The notes under the pieces: model-generated
What the model was told of the DNA's origin: nothing
Database searches by the model: none
Seen by the model: only the letters and a program-made list of their open reading frames with translations
Assembly (NCBI GenBank): GCA_963277665.1
Contig: OY728119.1
Span: 311,942,206-312,006,205 of the forward strand
Direction: 5' to 3'
Source: Viscum album
Taxonomy: Eukaryota; Streptophyta; Magnoliopsida; Santalales; Viscaceae
Length of the DNA stretch: 64,000 nt
Shown here: in pieces, positions 1 to 10,340 of the stretch
Layout of the letters: the number at the start of each line of letters is the position of its first letter
How positions within the stretch are numbered: position 1 is the stretch's first letter
Made by a program: the position numbers and the translations under genes

Positions 1-639
1 TAGTTAAACCTGTATGATGGATATGATCAGTAATGAAACATTCGCATGCAAAGAGATGACACAACAATTTTTACTTGGTTCACCACTAAGGGCTATGTCC
101 AAGGAGCATATGCTGACAAGTTGCCGATCATACCAAATTCCACTAAACTTCACTAGCTGTGAATTACAATGGTTCGGGCACAGTCACTCTATCCTAGGCT
201 CACTTCCTTTACAAAGATTCATGGATAGCTCATTGCATCCCTCAGGTCACTCCTGTTGACTCCCCCTAGCTCACTACCTTTGGTGAAGTCTCACTCAGTT
301 TATAGACGTGAAGGTCTCTTCAATATATTTTCATTGAAGTCTTTGTCTCCTGTTCAGCATGAGACAATGCTTACATTAGAGACCTGAGTTGATGCTCTTT
401 TCAGTTCACTCCTTTAATGAAATGATTGAGTGAACTAGATCCTTTTGTCTTTGTTTTCCTGAATGACAACCACTTAAGTGATTTCTCAATAAATGAAGCT
501 CATCTTACTTGACATTTTCAGAATCAGTTCTCCATGTATGCATGAGATCATGCGTGTATCATTTAGATTTCCTTTTCAATCTCAATTTTCACCAAAGGTA
601 TCGTGAAATCTTCCGACTTTCGTGTAGCTTCAATAAGAT

Positions 640-1300
640 GGGCGTGCTCCAACAACACCTGGCGTTCTTCTTCAAGCCCGGTGTGCAAGTCCCAATACAG
701 CGCGCAAGTCTTCGGCGCACAAGTCCAAACTGGCATGCAAGTATCACCAAACCCCTTGCACGACACTGCCTTCCTCAACTTCAAACCTATGCGACTCACT
801 TCCTTTCTCGCCCAAACTACCTTGGGCGCACAGCCAACATCTAGCACGCAACTTCTAAAATCTGATGCGAAAGTCTCACCAAACCACTTACGCGACCACC
901 CACCACTTGCGCGACCACCACACCTGCGTGACGGGAGCTCTGATTTTCTCTAAGTGTTGAGCTTGTCTAGATTGAGGAGGGGTCGACCTGTATTTATAGG
1001 CATTTGGACACCCTTCGTGACGATGCGCAAGTCTCCCCTCGGTGCGCAAGTTTCAGCGCGCAGCTCCATCCGCACTAGCCTCTGTCGCGCAACTCACTTG
1101 CACGACCACACCAATACTTGTGCGACTCTCTTTTTTTTACCATATTTTTAGGATCTGATCTTGAAAAACATCTGGCGCACAACTTTCCAATCATCCTAGG
1201 TACCGGTGCGCAAGTCCTTTCACAGCACGCAAGTCACTTGCGCGACCGAACCAATACTTGCGCAACCCACTTTCCTTTACCATATTTTTATGTTTTGTTA
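640..1300. repeat. Degenerate GC-rich minisatellite-like core of LTR_A
   Basis: Unlike its AT-rich surroundings, this stretch is built of repeated short motifs around gcgcaagt, often followed within 15-25 bases by the near-inverse cttgcgcgacc. Spacing is irregular, so it is a decayed array rather than a clean tandem repeat. It occupies the place where LTR_B and LTR_C carry a different, 18-bp array. Open frames crossing it follow the repeat and are not genes. Confidence 0.6.
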
Positions 1301-1890
1301 TTAAAAAAAATATGGCATGAAAGTTTCCTCTCCTTCAAGTCAATGGCGTGCAAGTCCCTTTTCCAAAAACCACTTTTCTTCATTCGTCAATTTTCAGGCC
1401 CAAAAATTTGGCAAACACTGGAAAACGACGCCACCTTGTGTCTACTCTTTTTGTACCGCCTCCAGATCATATGTTCCTTTATTGAAGTTCTTAAATCAAA
1501 CATAGATCGTTAACCACAGCCCTTGAACTCGACATGCCACCCTGAGATCCCCTTTTTCAACAAATTTTTATGTCATTGTTTTCTCTGTCAACAAGCACAA
1601 TCACCTCAAAAGAAGCTTATTTTCTGTGATTTTCCTTCTTCAGAAACTCTTCTTCTTTCATCACAAACTCCACTATCGTGATATACATACTTTGATAGAT
1701 CAGCTTACAAACCATCATATTTTGATACAATGTGGTGCGTATGGACATCTCATAATACCAATCCCTTCCACACTGTTTTATTCTTCAACGGCCATTCTCT
1801 ACTTCATGCAAATCATACGACTCTATTCTTCAAGAAGCCTCTTGCATGGTTCTCATGCAATCATGAAGAATAGCATGCTATTCATCAACC

Positions 1891-2365
1891 GTCATGTCTT
1901 CGGGGGGTGTTGGACCTTCCTATGCTAATGTTGTGCGTGGTGTGGTGGCTAAACCTACCATCAAATAGAATGTCGCGGTTGTTGTCGGTTTGAGTGGGGA
2001 CTTCACTTAGACTAGTGACACGGGGGTTCATGCTGAATTGGATGCACCTATGGTTTCTCATAATTAACTTGACACTCTTGGGGATGAAACTAAGCTGATT
2101 TGTAAGCCAAAAATGTGAGAACAAGCAAGAGAGTTGTCCAATCTTGGTGTTTCCTCGAAGGTCTTCGATAAGCGGGAGGTGGCGGGCAGGATGCGCACTC
2201 GTTCCTATTGCCGCCAATCTAGTCTCATGCCTGAGGATTCAGATATCGACTCTGAGAGGGAGTAAGATGTTTCTAAAGGTATGTATGAGGATTATTTTTG
2301 GGTGTGACTTTCATTGGTTTATCACTTTTTCCTTAAACTTTTTTCTTAATAAAAAAAAGTTAATT
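1891..2365 (+). mobile_element. 475-bp LINE-like retroposon inserted in LTR_A
   Basis: Interrupts homology between LTR_A and LTR_B/C. It is flanked by an imperfect 10-bp direct repeat, ttcatcaacc at 1881-1890 and ttcattaaac at 2366-2375 (8 of 10 identical), consistent with an aged target-site duplication. It begins almost at an ATG (1894) and ends in an A-rich tail at 2349-2358. Its 3' end (2316-2361) is clearly similar to the 3' end of the separate insertion at 36827-37817, so the two belong to one family. No reverse transcriptase is present, so it would need a partner for mobility. Confidence 0.6.
1894..2265 (+). pseudogene. Short ORF of the LTR_A retroposon, with four in-frame stops
   Basis: Read from the ATG at 1894, one frame of 124 codons runs to TAA at 2263-2265 with no frameshift but four internal stops (TAG, TAG, TAA, TGA). 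Each is one C-to-T change from a Gln or Arg codon. The predicted start (MSSGGVGPSYANVVRG) resembles the proline/serine-rich beginning of LINE ORF1 proteins. The end is acidic and serine-rich, like LINE ORF1 tails. The DUF4283 core and zinc knuckle expected between them are missing, so the likeliest reading is an internally deleted ORF1. No enzymatic function can be assigned. The start also resembles that of the ORF at 36833. Confidence 0.5.
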
Positions 2366-2639
2366 TTCATTAAACAATGTGTCACCTTTGACACATGTTC
2401 TTTGAACTTATGATCAGTACAAAAATCGTCTGAATTTACATTCCTCCATTTCATTGGGGTACTTCTTGATCTCCTTCATTTTGATCTTCATTGAAAACTA
2501 TTGACAACAAATACAACCTTATACACAAAGTGGTCCCAGCACCTCCTTGATTCTTTAATGTGAGAAGAAAGGATGATATTGTTTTCTCAACCAAGATGCT
2601 CTATTTTCTCTAGTAATCATGCTTGCATATCTGAACATA

Positions 2640-4655
2640 TATTATGATCTGTGTTTAAGTGGCATGGCTCTCTTAACATTCTCTTCTTCTTTGTGTGGAG
2701 AATTGTTCTTATGAACAGCCATCATGAATGATACATTCTTACTCCTCTTAAGGACTGATTCTTTATCTGTTGTTAAGGTTAGACAACCTTTTTCAATGTG
2801 ACCAGATTTCATACATCTCTCATACAAAACTTATTTAACACATGTGTTTCTCTTGGTTTTCAATATCTCATGCACTTTATCTTCATCACGTGAAAGTTTT
2901 TATTTTCCTTTACCACCATCCTTGGCCTGATCATTTTCTAGTTTCCTTATTCTTTTCAACTCTTCTGGATAGATGACCAATATGTCATTTGGAACTATTG
3001 CAATAGGTCTGGTTCTTCCACATGGGTTCATCTGAGTTTCATTCCTATTAGTTTCTCTATTGGATAAATTTCCCTTTAGATTCATGGATCTAAAAACCAG
3101 GGTCTTCTAATATTCCCTACTTGAGATCTTATTGTGGAAATTTGTGTTCATAATATTCTTATGAATTCTTCCCAATGTTTCTTTTTCATTCTTATTCAGC
3201 TTTTGTGGTCTTCTATTCTTATCATCTTTTGACGCACTTTGAGATGATCACATACCAACCTAGTGACCAATGCCATTGTATACATCACAGATGTTTTAAA
3301 GCATTCCAAATATGTTTGTAGTATATATATGCTTATGAATTTGTGGATGTGGATTATTCATCTCTGGCTTTCTCCCCCTTGTGATGGGATTTCTTTGTTC
3401 TTTTTTATTTTGAGGACTGTACCAACAATCTAATGCACAATTCCCAAACCTGTTATAGCCCCAACATTGGCCCACAAATCTTAACTTCCTAATATCTTCT
3501 AGATAAGGTTGTTGGGTCTTATTATGATTTTTTGTGCTCTCTATGGGGAACCATCTTCAAAAAAAATTATTCCTATCCACCCTATCCATGGTGGTAGGTA
3601 ACTCCTCCCCTTTTCTCATCCATTCTTATTTTGAATTTATCTTTCATCCTGCACTTCTTGTGAAAACATATTTAGAAACACTAGTACATGATGGTTTGGA
3701 TGGCACCTTATTCCTCTCAACTGCTTATGGTATATCACTAAAAGATGTCATGATCTTATTATCACATGTTAGAGTTCTTTCAATTTTAGGTTCCTCCAGT
3801 GAGCATTGAGTAGCAGAAAACACTGTTTCTTGAGATATATCATCAATAGGAGTCATGATCTTCTTGTCACATGTTGAAGGTCTTTCAACTTTAGAATCCT
3901 CTAGTGGAAACTGAGTACCAGTAGTAATTATTTCCTTCTTTTGTAAAGGCTCAATTTGTGTCTTCTCAAGATTGGTTAATTGAGCTTCCAATTTTAGACT
4001 TTCCATATTGAGGATGATATTCTGATCTTAAATCATGATCATCTTCTCTTCACAAGTCTTCTTCAATCTTTCAACCTCATCTTCATGCATCTTAACTTTG
4101 TTTTTCAAAGAATATTCGAGTTTCTTGATCTTCTTGGAAGTTTCTTTCAAATATAAACCTTTGTATTCATTTCTCTTCTTCAGATCATCTTCAAGTGCAT
4201 GGATCCTTTCTTCCAGATTCTTTTTGACTCCTTTTTTTTCAAAGGCTTAAATATATATGGAGAGATTATAACATTCTAAAACTTTACCTACTAATCCCTT
4301 TTCCATATTGTCAGCTTCTGTTTCTGGTCATGTGATCTCAACCTTCATGCATTGAAATATTCTAAAAACAGCAACAACTCTTTCTTGAGGAATATCATGA
4401 AGATTGGTTCTTAATTTCTCCTGATCACTTACAAGCTCATGTGAGGTAAAAATTTGATCAAAATCACCACTTGTGTTAGAATCTATATGTTTGGTGTAAA
4501 CCTGATCCATTTGCTCTTTACTTTCTAAGATTGATATTTCTTCATTATTGGAAAGGAATAGAAAAGCAAAAACATCATCTTATTTAGATAATAGGACTTC
4601 TTCAACTATATCTTCTCTTTATTTTTCTTGTTCGTATTGTCTTACTGGGTATAGA
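2640..4655 (-). pseudogene. Gag-like coding remnant, SIRE internal region A
   Basis: Internal region between LTR_A and LTR_B, read on the minus strand. Pieces in order: an acidic N-terminal part (about 4655-4328), a Glu/Lys-rich heptad-like coiled-coil stretch (about 4320-4030), a segment at 4006-3725 holding two copies of a ~31-residue unit with the core TCD-KIM, a basic linker, and a zinc-knuckle-like end at 2827-2642 (CMKSGHIEKGC with its first Cys replaced by Tyr). The start codon seen in copy B is lost here, and several stops and frameshifts break it. No protease, integrase, RT or RNase H follows before LTR_A. The coiled coil followed by a knuckle fits SIRE gag; identity is inferred. Confidence 0.55.
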
Positions 4656-4776
4656 ATTCTAATAAGAGATAACTGATCTTTCATCAAGACTTCTCTTCAT
4701 TATTAACTTAGGAAAGAAAACTCAAATCCTCTTTTAGATATAATTACTAAAGAGTATCCAACATACATGAACCTTT

Positions 4777-4789
4777 GGATCTGATACCA
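4777..4789 (-). other. Primer-binding site, met-initiator tRNA type (copy A)
   Basis: Minus strand reads TGGTATCAGATCC directly next to the LTR_B end, one base different in its first 12 from the plant initiator-methionine tRNA site used by copia elements. It fixes the element's orientation as minus and shows that LTR_B served as 5' LTR for internal region A. Confidence 0.8.
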
Positions 4790-4791
4790 AT

Positions 4792-7163
4792 TGAATGACC
4801 CTAGACCACCCTGAGAGGGGGGTGAATCAGGGTGTCAACTTTTTCTCTTCTTTTCTGGATATTTTTCGCATGTTGGTAAGAACTTGTTTAAACATGTATG
4901 ATAGATATGTGTAGTAATTAAAACATTCACATGTAAAAGGACAACACAACACTTTTTTATTTGGTTCACAACTAAGGGCTACGTCCAAGGAGCATACGTA
5001 GCTAAGTTTCTAGTCGTACCAAATTTTACTAATCTTCACTAGTTGTGGATTACAAAGGTTCAGGCATATTCACTATGTCCTAGGCACATTGTCTTTAAAA
5101 AGGTTCAGGGATAGCTTATTGATTCCCTCAGATTACTTCTGTTGACTCCCCCTAGTTCACTTCCTTGGGTGAGGTCTCACACAGTTTATCGACTTGAAGG
5201 TCACTTTAATAGATTGGAATGAAAATTCTTTGTCTCTATTCAGAATGAGACAATCCTTGCATAAAATTCCTAAATTGATGCTCTTTTATATTCATTTTTC
5301 TTCTTTAGTGAAATTACCTAATGCACTAGAACTTCTTCCCTTTTTACTAGAATCACAAACTCCTATTATGATGTTTTTGTTTCTGTGAACTGTTCCAAAT
5401 TCTGCTGATTATCTCTAATTTGCATACCATGCCTGCTCTACGTACCACGCCTGGTCCACATATCATGTCTACTCTGCGTACCACTCCTTCTCAGCATACC
5501 GCACCTGCTCTGTGTACCGCCTCTACTCCACGTACCGCCTCTGATCCACGTATCGTGCCTCCTCCACAAACTACGCCCGCTCAATTCACTGCCTTCACAT
5601 ACCGCCTCTGTACATAGCCTATGTGTACCGTCTATGCATACTACCTCTACGTACCACCTTCACGTAATGCCTCCACATACCACTTCTGCTCCACGTATCG
5701 CGCCTGCTCCACGCACTGCGCCTGCTCCGTGCACCGCACCTTTTCCATGCACCGCCTTCACATACTACCTCCTCGTATAGCCTCTACGTACCACCTATGC
5801 ATACCACTTTCATATACCACCTTTACGTATATCCTCTACATACCACATTAGAATACCATTTCTTCCTTCCGAATACTTCTTCTTCAAATTCTAATAATTA
5901 TTTAATCTTCTGCATACCACTTTTTCTTACGAAAAATCTCTTCCACGGACTACTCATTCCATTTTTGTGAACCTTTTCATCTTTTGGGTTCCACTTCATC
6001 CTATGTAGAATCTATCTTTCCTACCTCTTTTGGAATTAGTTGAGTTCTTCCATAGTGATGATATTTTCTTATCAAATTCTCTCTCACTTAATGATGGGAT
6101 TAACACTCCTTATATAGGAAAATAACTCTACAAATTTCTCTAATCTGTTTTATCAAAATTTTCAATGTGGGAAAAACTTCACCACATAATGAACTCCATA
6201 TACATACAGTAAGCCTCCACCACGTACTAAGACCCTCTTGAAAACAGTTAACATTCACAATATACCGTGTGTCTTTCGGTTCACGTACTGCATCTCTTCT
6301 GCCAACGATGATCCATTCTGCATACCGTGACTCCTTCCACGGTGAACCATTTTCGGTAATGTGACCTCTTCTGTGAACTGTTCTATATACTTTTCCCACT
6401 ACATGGTATGTGGCCACAAACCATTCCCAGACATGGTACGTGGTCCATGCTCTGAGGTACGTGGTTTTCCACCTTTGCTGATTTCCTTCGTCGTTATGCA
6501 TCTCATTCACTCCTATACAGATATCCTTCCATTTCTAAAAACAAAATCCATATTTTATGGTCCAATAATTTTGAAAACACTGGTTAATGTAACCACCTTA
6601 AATATCGGCTTTAGTAAGAACACCCATGCTAATTAATTGTCATCTTTCTTCTTCAGAAATCATCTTCTTTCATCACAAACCTTATCTTTCATGATATATA
6701 GTCTTTGATCGATCACCTTTAGCATCATCGGATTTTTCTAGGGAAAGTACTAAAACTTCTCTGTCTTCCAGAAATATCATTATTTCCAGTCAACATGAAA
6801 TATGACTGGAATCATCTTCTCATCTTTGTATGATCATTATTAAATCTTCAAATCTTCACATGATACTTCATGCAACGATGCATGTCTCTTTATGTAGGCT
6901 CTTTCATGGTCTCTTTCAATGGTGAGATGTTGCATGATGACTTTATAACTTGAATCCCTTTAACACTCTCTGATATGGTTTCATTATTGTAGATAATGTA
7001 TCACCTTTGATACATATACTTTGAACTTAAGATCAGTTCAACAATCATCTAAATTTGTCACTCTCAATAACTTGGGATTTCTTCTTCATCTCCTTCTTCA
7101 TTTTGATCTTCATTGAAAACTGTTAACAAAAACTACAAACTTATACACAAAGTAGTCCCAAAA
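4792..7163 (-). mobile_element. SIRE-like LTR_B (middle, shared)
   Basis: About 2.37 kb, nearly the same length as LTR_C and alignable along its whole length. On its low-coordinate side lies a primer-binding site, so it acts as a 5' LTR; on its high-coordinate side lies a polypurine tract, so it also acts as a 3' LTR. That dual position is only possible in a tandem array that shares LTRs. The G-rich block near 4810-4822 is typical of SIRE/Maximus LTR 3' ends. It contains the 18-bp minisatellite at 5421-5850. Confidence 0.75.
5421..5850. repeat. 18-bp minisatellite in LTR_B
   Basis: Successive 18-base units such as tctgcgtaccactccttc and tctgtgtaccgcctctac line up head to tail from about 5437; later units are shorter or drift. 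The core is cgtaccgcct. Open frames here give a six-residue periodic Thr/Pro/Ala-rich product that simply mirrors the DNA period and is not evidence for a protein. Confidence 0.8.
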
Positions 7164-7164
7164 A

Positions 7165-7178
7165 TATCCCCCTTTGTA
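7165..7178 (-). other. Polypurine tract, SIRE copy B
   Basis: Minus strand reads an AAAGGGGGATA-type purine run (plus-strand tatccccctttgt) immediately beside the 5' end of LTR_B, the expected position for plus-strand DNA priming. The equivalent site is missing in copy A, whose internal region is about 0.9 kb shorter at this end. Confidence 0.7.
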
Positions 7179-8097
7179 TTTTGTTTTCAATACCATAAAG
7201 TCCTCCTCAAATGAATGTGCCAATATCAAAATGAGAATTTTCTCTCTTCCCTTTTTCTTTTTCATTATCTCTCACTTTTTGAACTTTCATTTCACTTTAT
7301 TTCTCCCTTATTGACAAGATATTCAAAGTTCATGGGAAAGGGGTATCAGTACTTTCTTAAGAAATTCGCCATCAATAATTTTATTGTAAGTCTACTTGAT
7401 CAATGCTCGCTGTAGAAAACAAGAGGATTTTATTTAGGAAACAAGGTTATCTATTATTCATTGATCATGATGCCTCATGAGATGAGAACTCATGTACTTT
7501 TTATTTAATGGTTTTCCACTTTCATTATAGGATGAATAAATTGAATTTTATAGGGAATAATCAACCTGAAACTCATGCACTCACTTCAATGAACAGATCA
7601 AAAACATTCAAATGAAATTGGAAGGATAAGTGGACTTGGGGCACTTCCATTCTTATTATGTCACTAATTAATTCAGTTACTATCCCTTTGTAAAATTATA
7701 TTCATTCTGAGTAACCAAGGACAAGAGATTTAGAAATGAAATACCTTTTCCAATGAAATGTTCTTCAAGAAATTTTTAGAGTAATTGAATTTAATACTAA
7801 CTAAAGTTGATAACGATTGAAATAATAATTCTGGAAGCTTCTGTATTTGTCTCCCCCTAAAGGGAAACACTCCTCATAATCTTCATCAATGGTGATCCTT
7901 CATCATTTTAATCTTTTAATATCAATTAAATAATCTTCCAAGGATGGAAACTTCTTTATCTTAGTTATCAAGAGTTGAAAGCATTCACTACTTCTCAGGT
8001 TATCCCCTAAAGAGCATGCTTCACCTTCAATTCCATGCACTATCAGCACAAATAATATACACAAATGATTAAGAGAATAAGGTGGTTCCTTATTGCG
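7179..8097. other. Noncoding 3' part of SIRE internal region B
   Basis: About 0.9 kb between the polypurine tract and the coding remnant of copy B. No usable reading frame. Copy A lacks this whole stretch: sequence at 2551 onward aligns with 8098 onward. Confidence 0.6.
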
Positions 8098-8159
8098 TAT
8101 TCAATGTGAGAAGAAAGGATGATATGGTTTTCTCAACAAAGATTCTCCATTTACTCTAG

Positions 8160-10188
8160 TCTTCATGCTTGCACATCTGAACATATGTTTTGATCTGTGC
8201 TGATGTGGCATGGATCTCTTCACATTATCTTTTACTTTGTGTGGAGAATTTTTCTTCTTAAAAGCCATCATGAATGATACAGTCTTACTCCTTTTAAAGA
8301 CTACTTCTTGCTCTGGTATTAAGGTTAGACAACCTTATGAAATGTGACAATATTTCATATATCTCTCACACAGAACTTCGTTAACACATGTGTTTATTTT
8401 GGTTTGCAACATCTCATGCACTTTATCTTCATCACGTGAAAATTTTTCTTTTCCTTTACCACCATCCTTGGCCTATGCATTTTCAAGTTTCCTTATTCTT
8501 TCCAACTCTTCTAGACATATAACCAACATGTCATTTGAAACTATTGAAGTAGGTCTGGCTCTTCCACATGGGTTCATTTGTGTGTCATCCATATTAGTTT
8601 CTCTTTTACATGAATTCACCTTCAGCTTCATGGATCTAAAAACTAGGGTCTTCTCAGCTTCCGTACTTGAGATCTTCTTGGGAAAATTTGTGTTCACAAT
8701 ATTCTTCTAATTTCTTCCCAAGGTTTATTTTTCATTCTTAGTCATCTTTTTTTTTCTCTTCTTATCATCATTTGATTCACTTTGAGATAAGAACATACCA
8801 ACCTAGTGACCACTGTCATTGCATAAATCATAGATGTTATCAAGTATTCCAAATCTGTTTACAATATACATATGATTCTAAATTTGTGGATGTGGATTCT
8901 TTCTCTCTATATTTCTCCCCCATGTGATGGGTTTCCTTGGTTCTTTTTCATTTTGAGGATTGTACCAACAATCTAATGCACAATTCCCAAACCTTTTTCA
9001 GCACCAAAATTGGCCCACAAATATTGACTTCTTGATATGTTCTAGATAAGGTTGTTGGGTCTTCTTCTTGATTTGTTGTGATCTATGTGGGGAACCATAT
9101 TCTAACTTTATATTATTACTATCCACCCTATCCATGGTGGTAGGTAACTCCCCACCTTTCCTCATCCATACTTGTTTTGAATTTCTCTTCTAGCCTGCAC
9201 TTCTTGTGAAAATATATTTAGAAACATGAGTACATGATGGTTTGGATGGTACCTTATTCTTCTCAGCTGCTTGTAGTATATCGCTAAAAAATTTCATGAT
9301 ATTATTATCACATGTTGGAGGTCTTTCTATTTTAGGATCCTCCAATGAGCATTGAGTAGAAACAAACACTGTTTCTTGAGATATATCATCAACATGAGTC
9401 ATGATATTCTTGTCACGTGTTGAAGGTCTTTCAGCATTAGAATCCTCCAATGGACACTAAGTACTAGTAGCAACCGTTTCATTCTTTTTTAAAGGCTCAA
9501 TATGTGTCTTCTCAAGATTGGTCAACTGATCTTCCAATTTTAGACTTTCCATATTGAGGATGATCTTCTTATCTTCAATCATGATCATCTTCTCTTCACA
9601 AGTATTCTTTAATCTTTGAACCTCATATTCATGCATCTTAACTTTGTTTTGAAAATAATATTTGAGTTCCTTGATCTTCTTGGAAGTTTATTTAAAATAT
9701 AATCATTTTTCTTCATTGCTCTTTTTCATCTCATCTTCAAGTTCATGGATGCTTTCTTCCAGAGTCTTATTGGATCCTTATTTTTTTTCAAAGGCTTCAA
9801 TCTATCTAGAGAGATTATAACATTCTAAATTTTTTCCTAATATTCCATTTTTCATATTGTCAGCTTCTATTTCTAGTCAGGTGATCTCAACCTTCATGCA
9901 TTGAAATATTTTACAAACAACAAAAAATCTTTCTTCAGGAATATCATGCAAATAGGTTCTTAATATATCTTGATCACTTGCAAGCTCATGTGAGGTAAAA
10001 ATTTGATCAATATCACCACTTGTGCTGGAATCCAAATGTTTTGTGGAAACCTGATCTACCTTCTCTTTACTTTCCAAGCCTAATATTTCTTCATTATTTT
10101 GAAGGCATAGAGAATCAAAAACATCATCTTCTTTAGATAATAGGGACTTCTTCAACTGTCTCTTCTCTTTATTTTTCCTGTTTGTCAT
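8160..10188 (-). pseudogene. Gag-like coding remnant, SIRE internal region B
   Basis: Counterpart of the copy A remnant, alignable over about 2.2 kb. An ATG at 10188 opens a Lys-rich N-terminus (MTNRKNKEKRQLKKSLLSK) that reads for 103 residues, followed by the coiled-coil region (about 9840-9560), the duplicated TCD/NIM units (9450-9190), the linker (8697-8473) and a damaged zinc knuckle near 8360-8320. In the knuckle, copy B lost other residues than copy A: the second Cys became Tyr and a stop lies before the last Cys. No pol domain follows. This was a gag-only, non-autonomous element before it decayed. Confidence 0.55.
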
Positions 10189-10327
10189 GGTCTTGTTGGG
10201 TATATAATTTTACTCATATATAACTGAGCTTTCATCAAGACTACTCTTCATTATTGACTTGGGAAATAAAACTCAAATTCTCTTCTAAATAGAATCACTG
10301 AAGAGTATCCATCATACGTGAACCTTT

Positions 10328-10340
10328 GGATCTGATACCA
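10328..10340 (-). other. Primer-binding site, met-initiator tRNA type (copy B)
   Basis: Same minus-strand TGGTATCAGATCC as copy A, directly adjacent to LTR_C. Confidence 0.8.

Larger units (their letters stand above)
1..2541 (-). mobile_element. SIRE-like LTR_A (left, partial)
   Basis: Long terminal repeat of a SIRE/Maximus-like copia element read on the minus strand. The window starts about 90 bases inside it: bases 1 onward align with 4886 onward of LTR_B. It ends at 2541 in a terminus equivalent to that of LTR_C, giving TG at the 5' end on the minus strand. The outer parts (1-~500 and ~1630-1880, 2376-2541) match LTR_B and LTR_C. The centre (about 560-1500) does not, and 1891-2365 is a later insertion. 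Because the centre differs, LTR_A is probably not the sister LTR of LTR_B. Lineage is inferred from the terminus and primer-site context of the array, not from a search. Confidence 0.7.

Noticed and set aside
563..953. Overlapping open frames of about 100 codons on both strands
   Set aside because: They lie in the GC-rich minisatellite-like part of an LTR, with no domain and no conservation in LTR_B or LTR_C.
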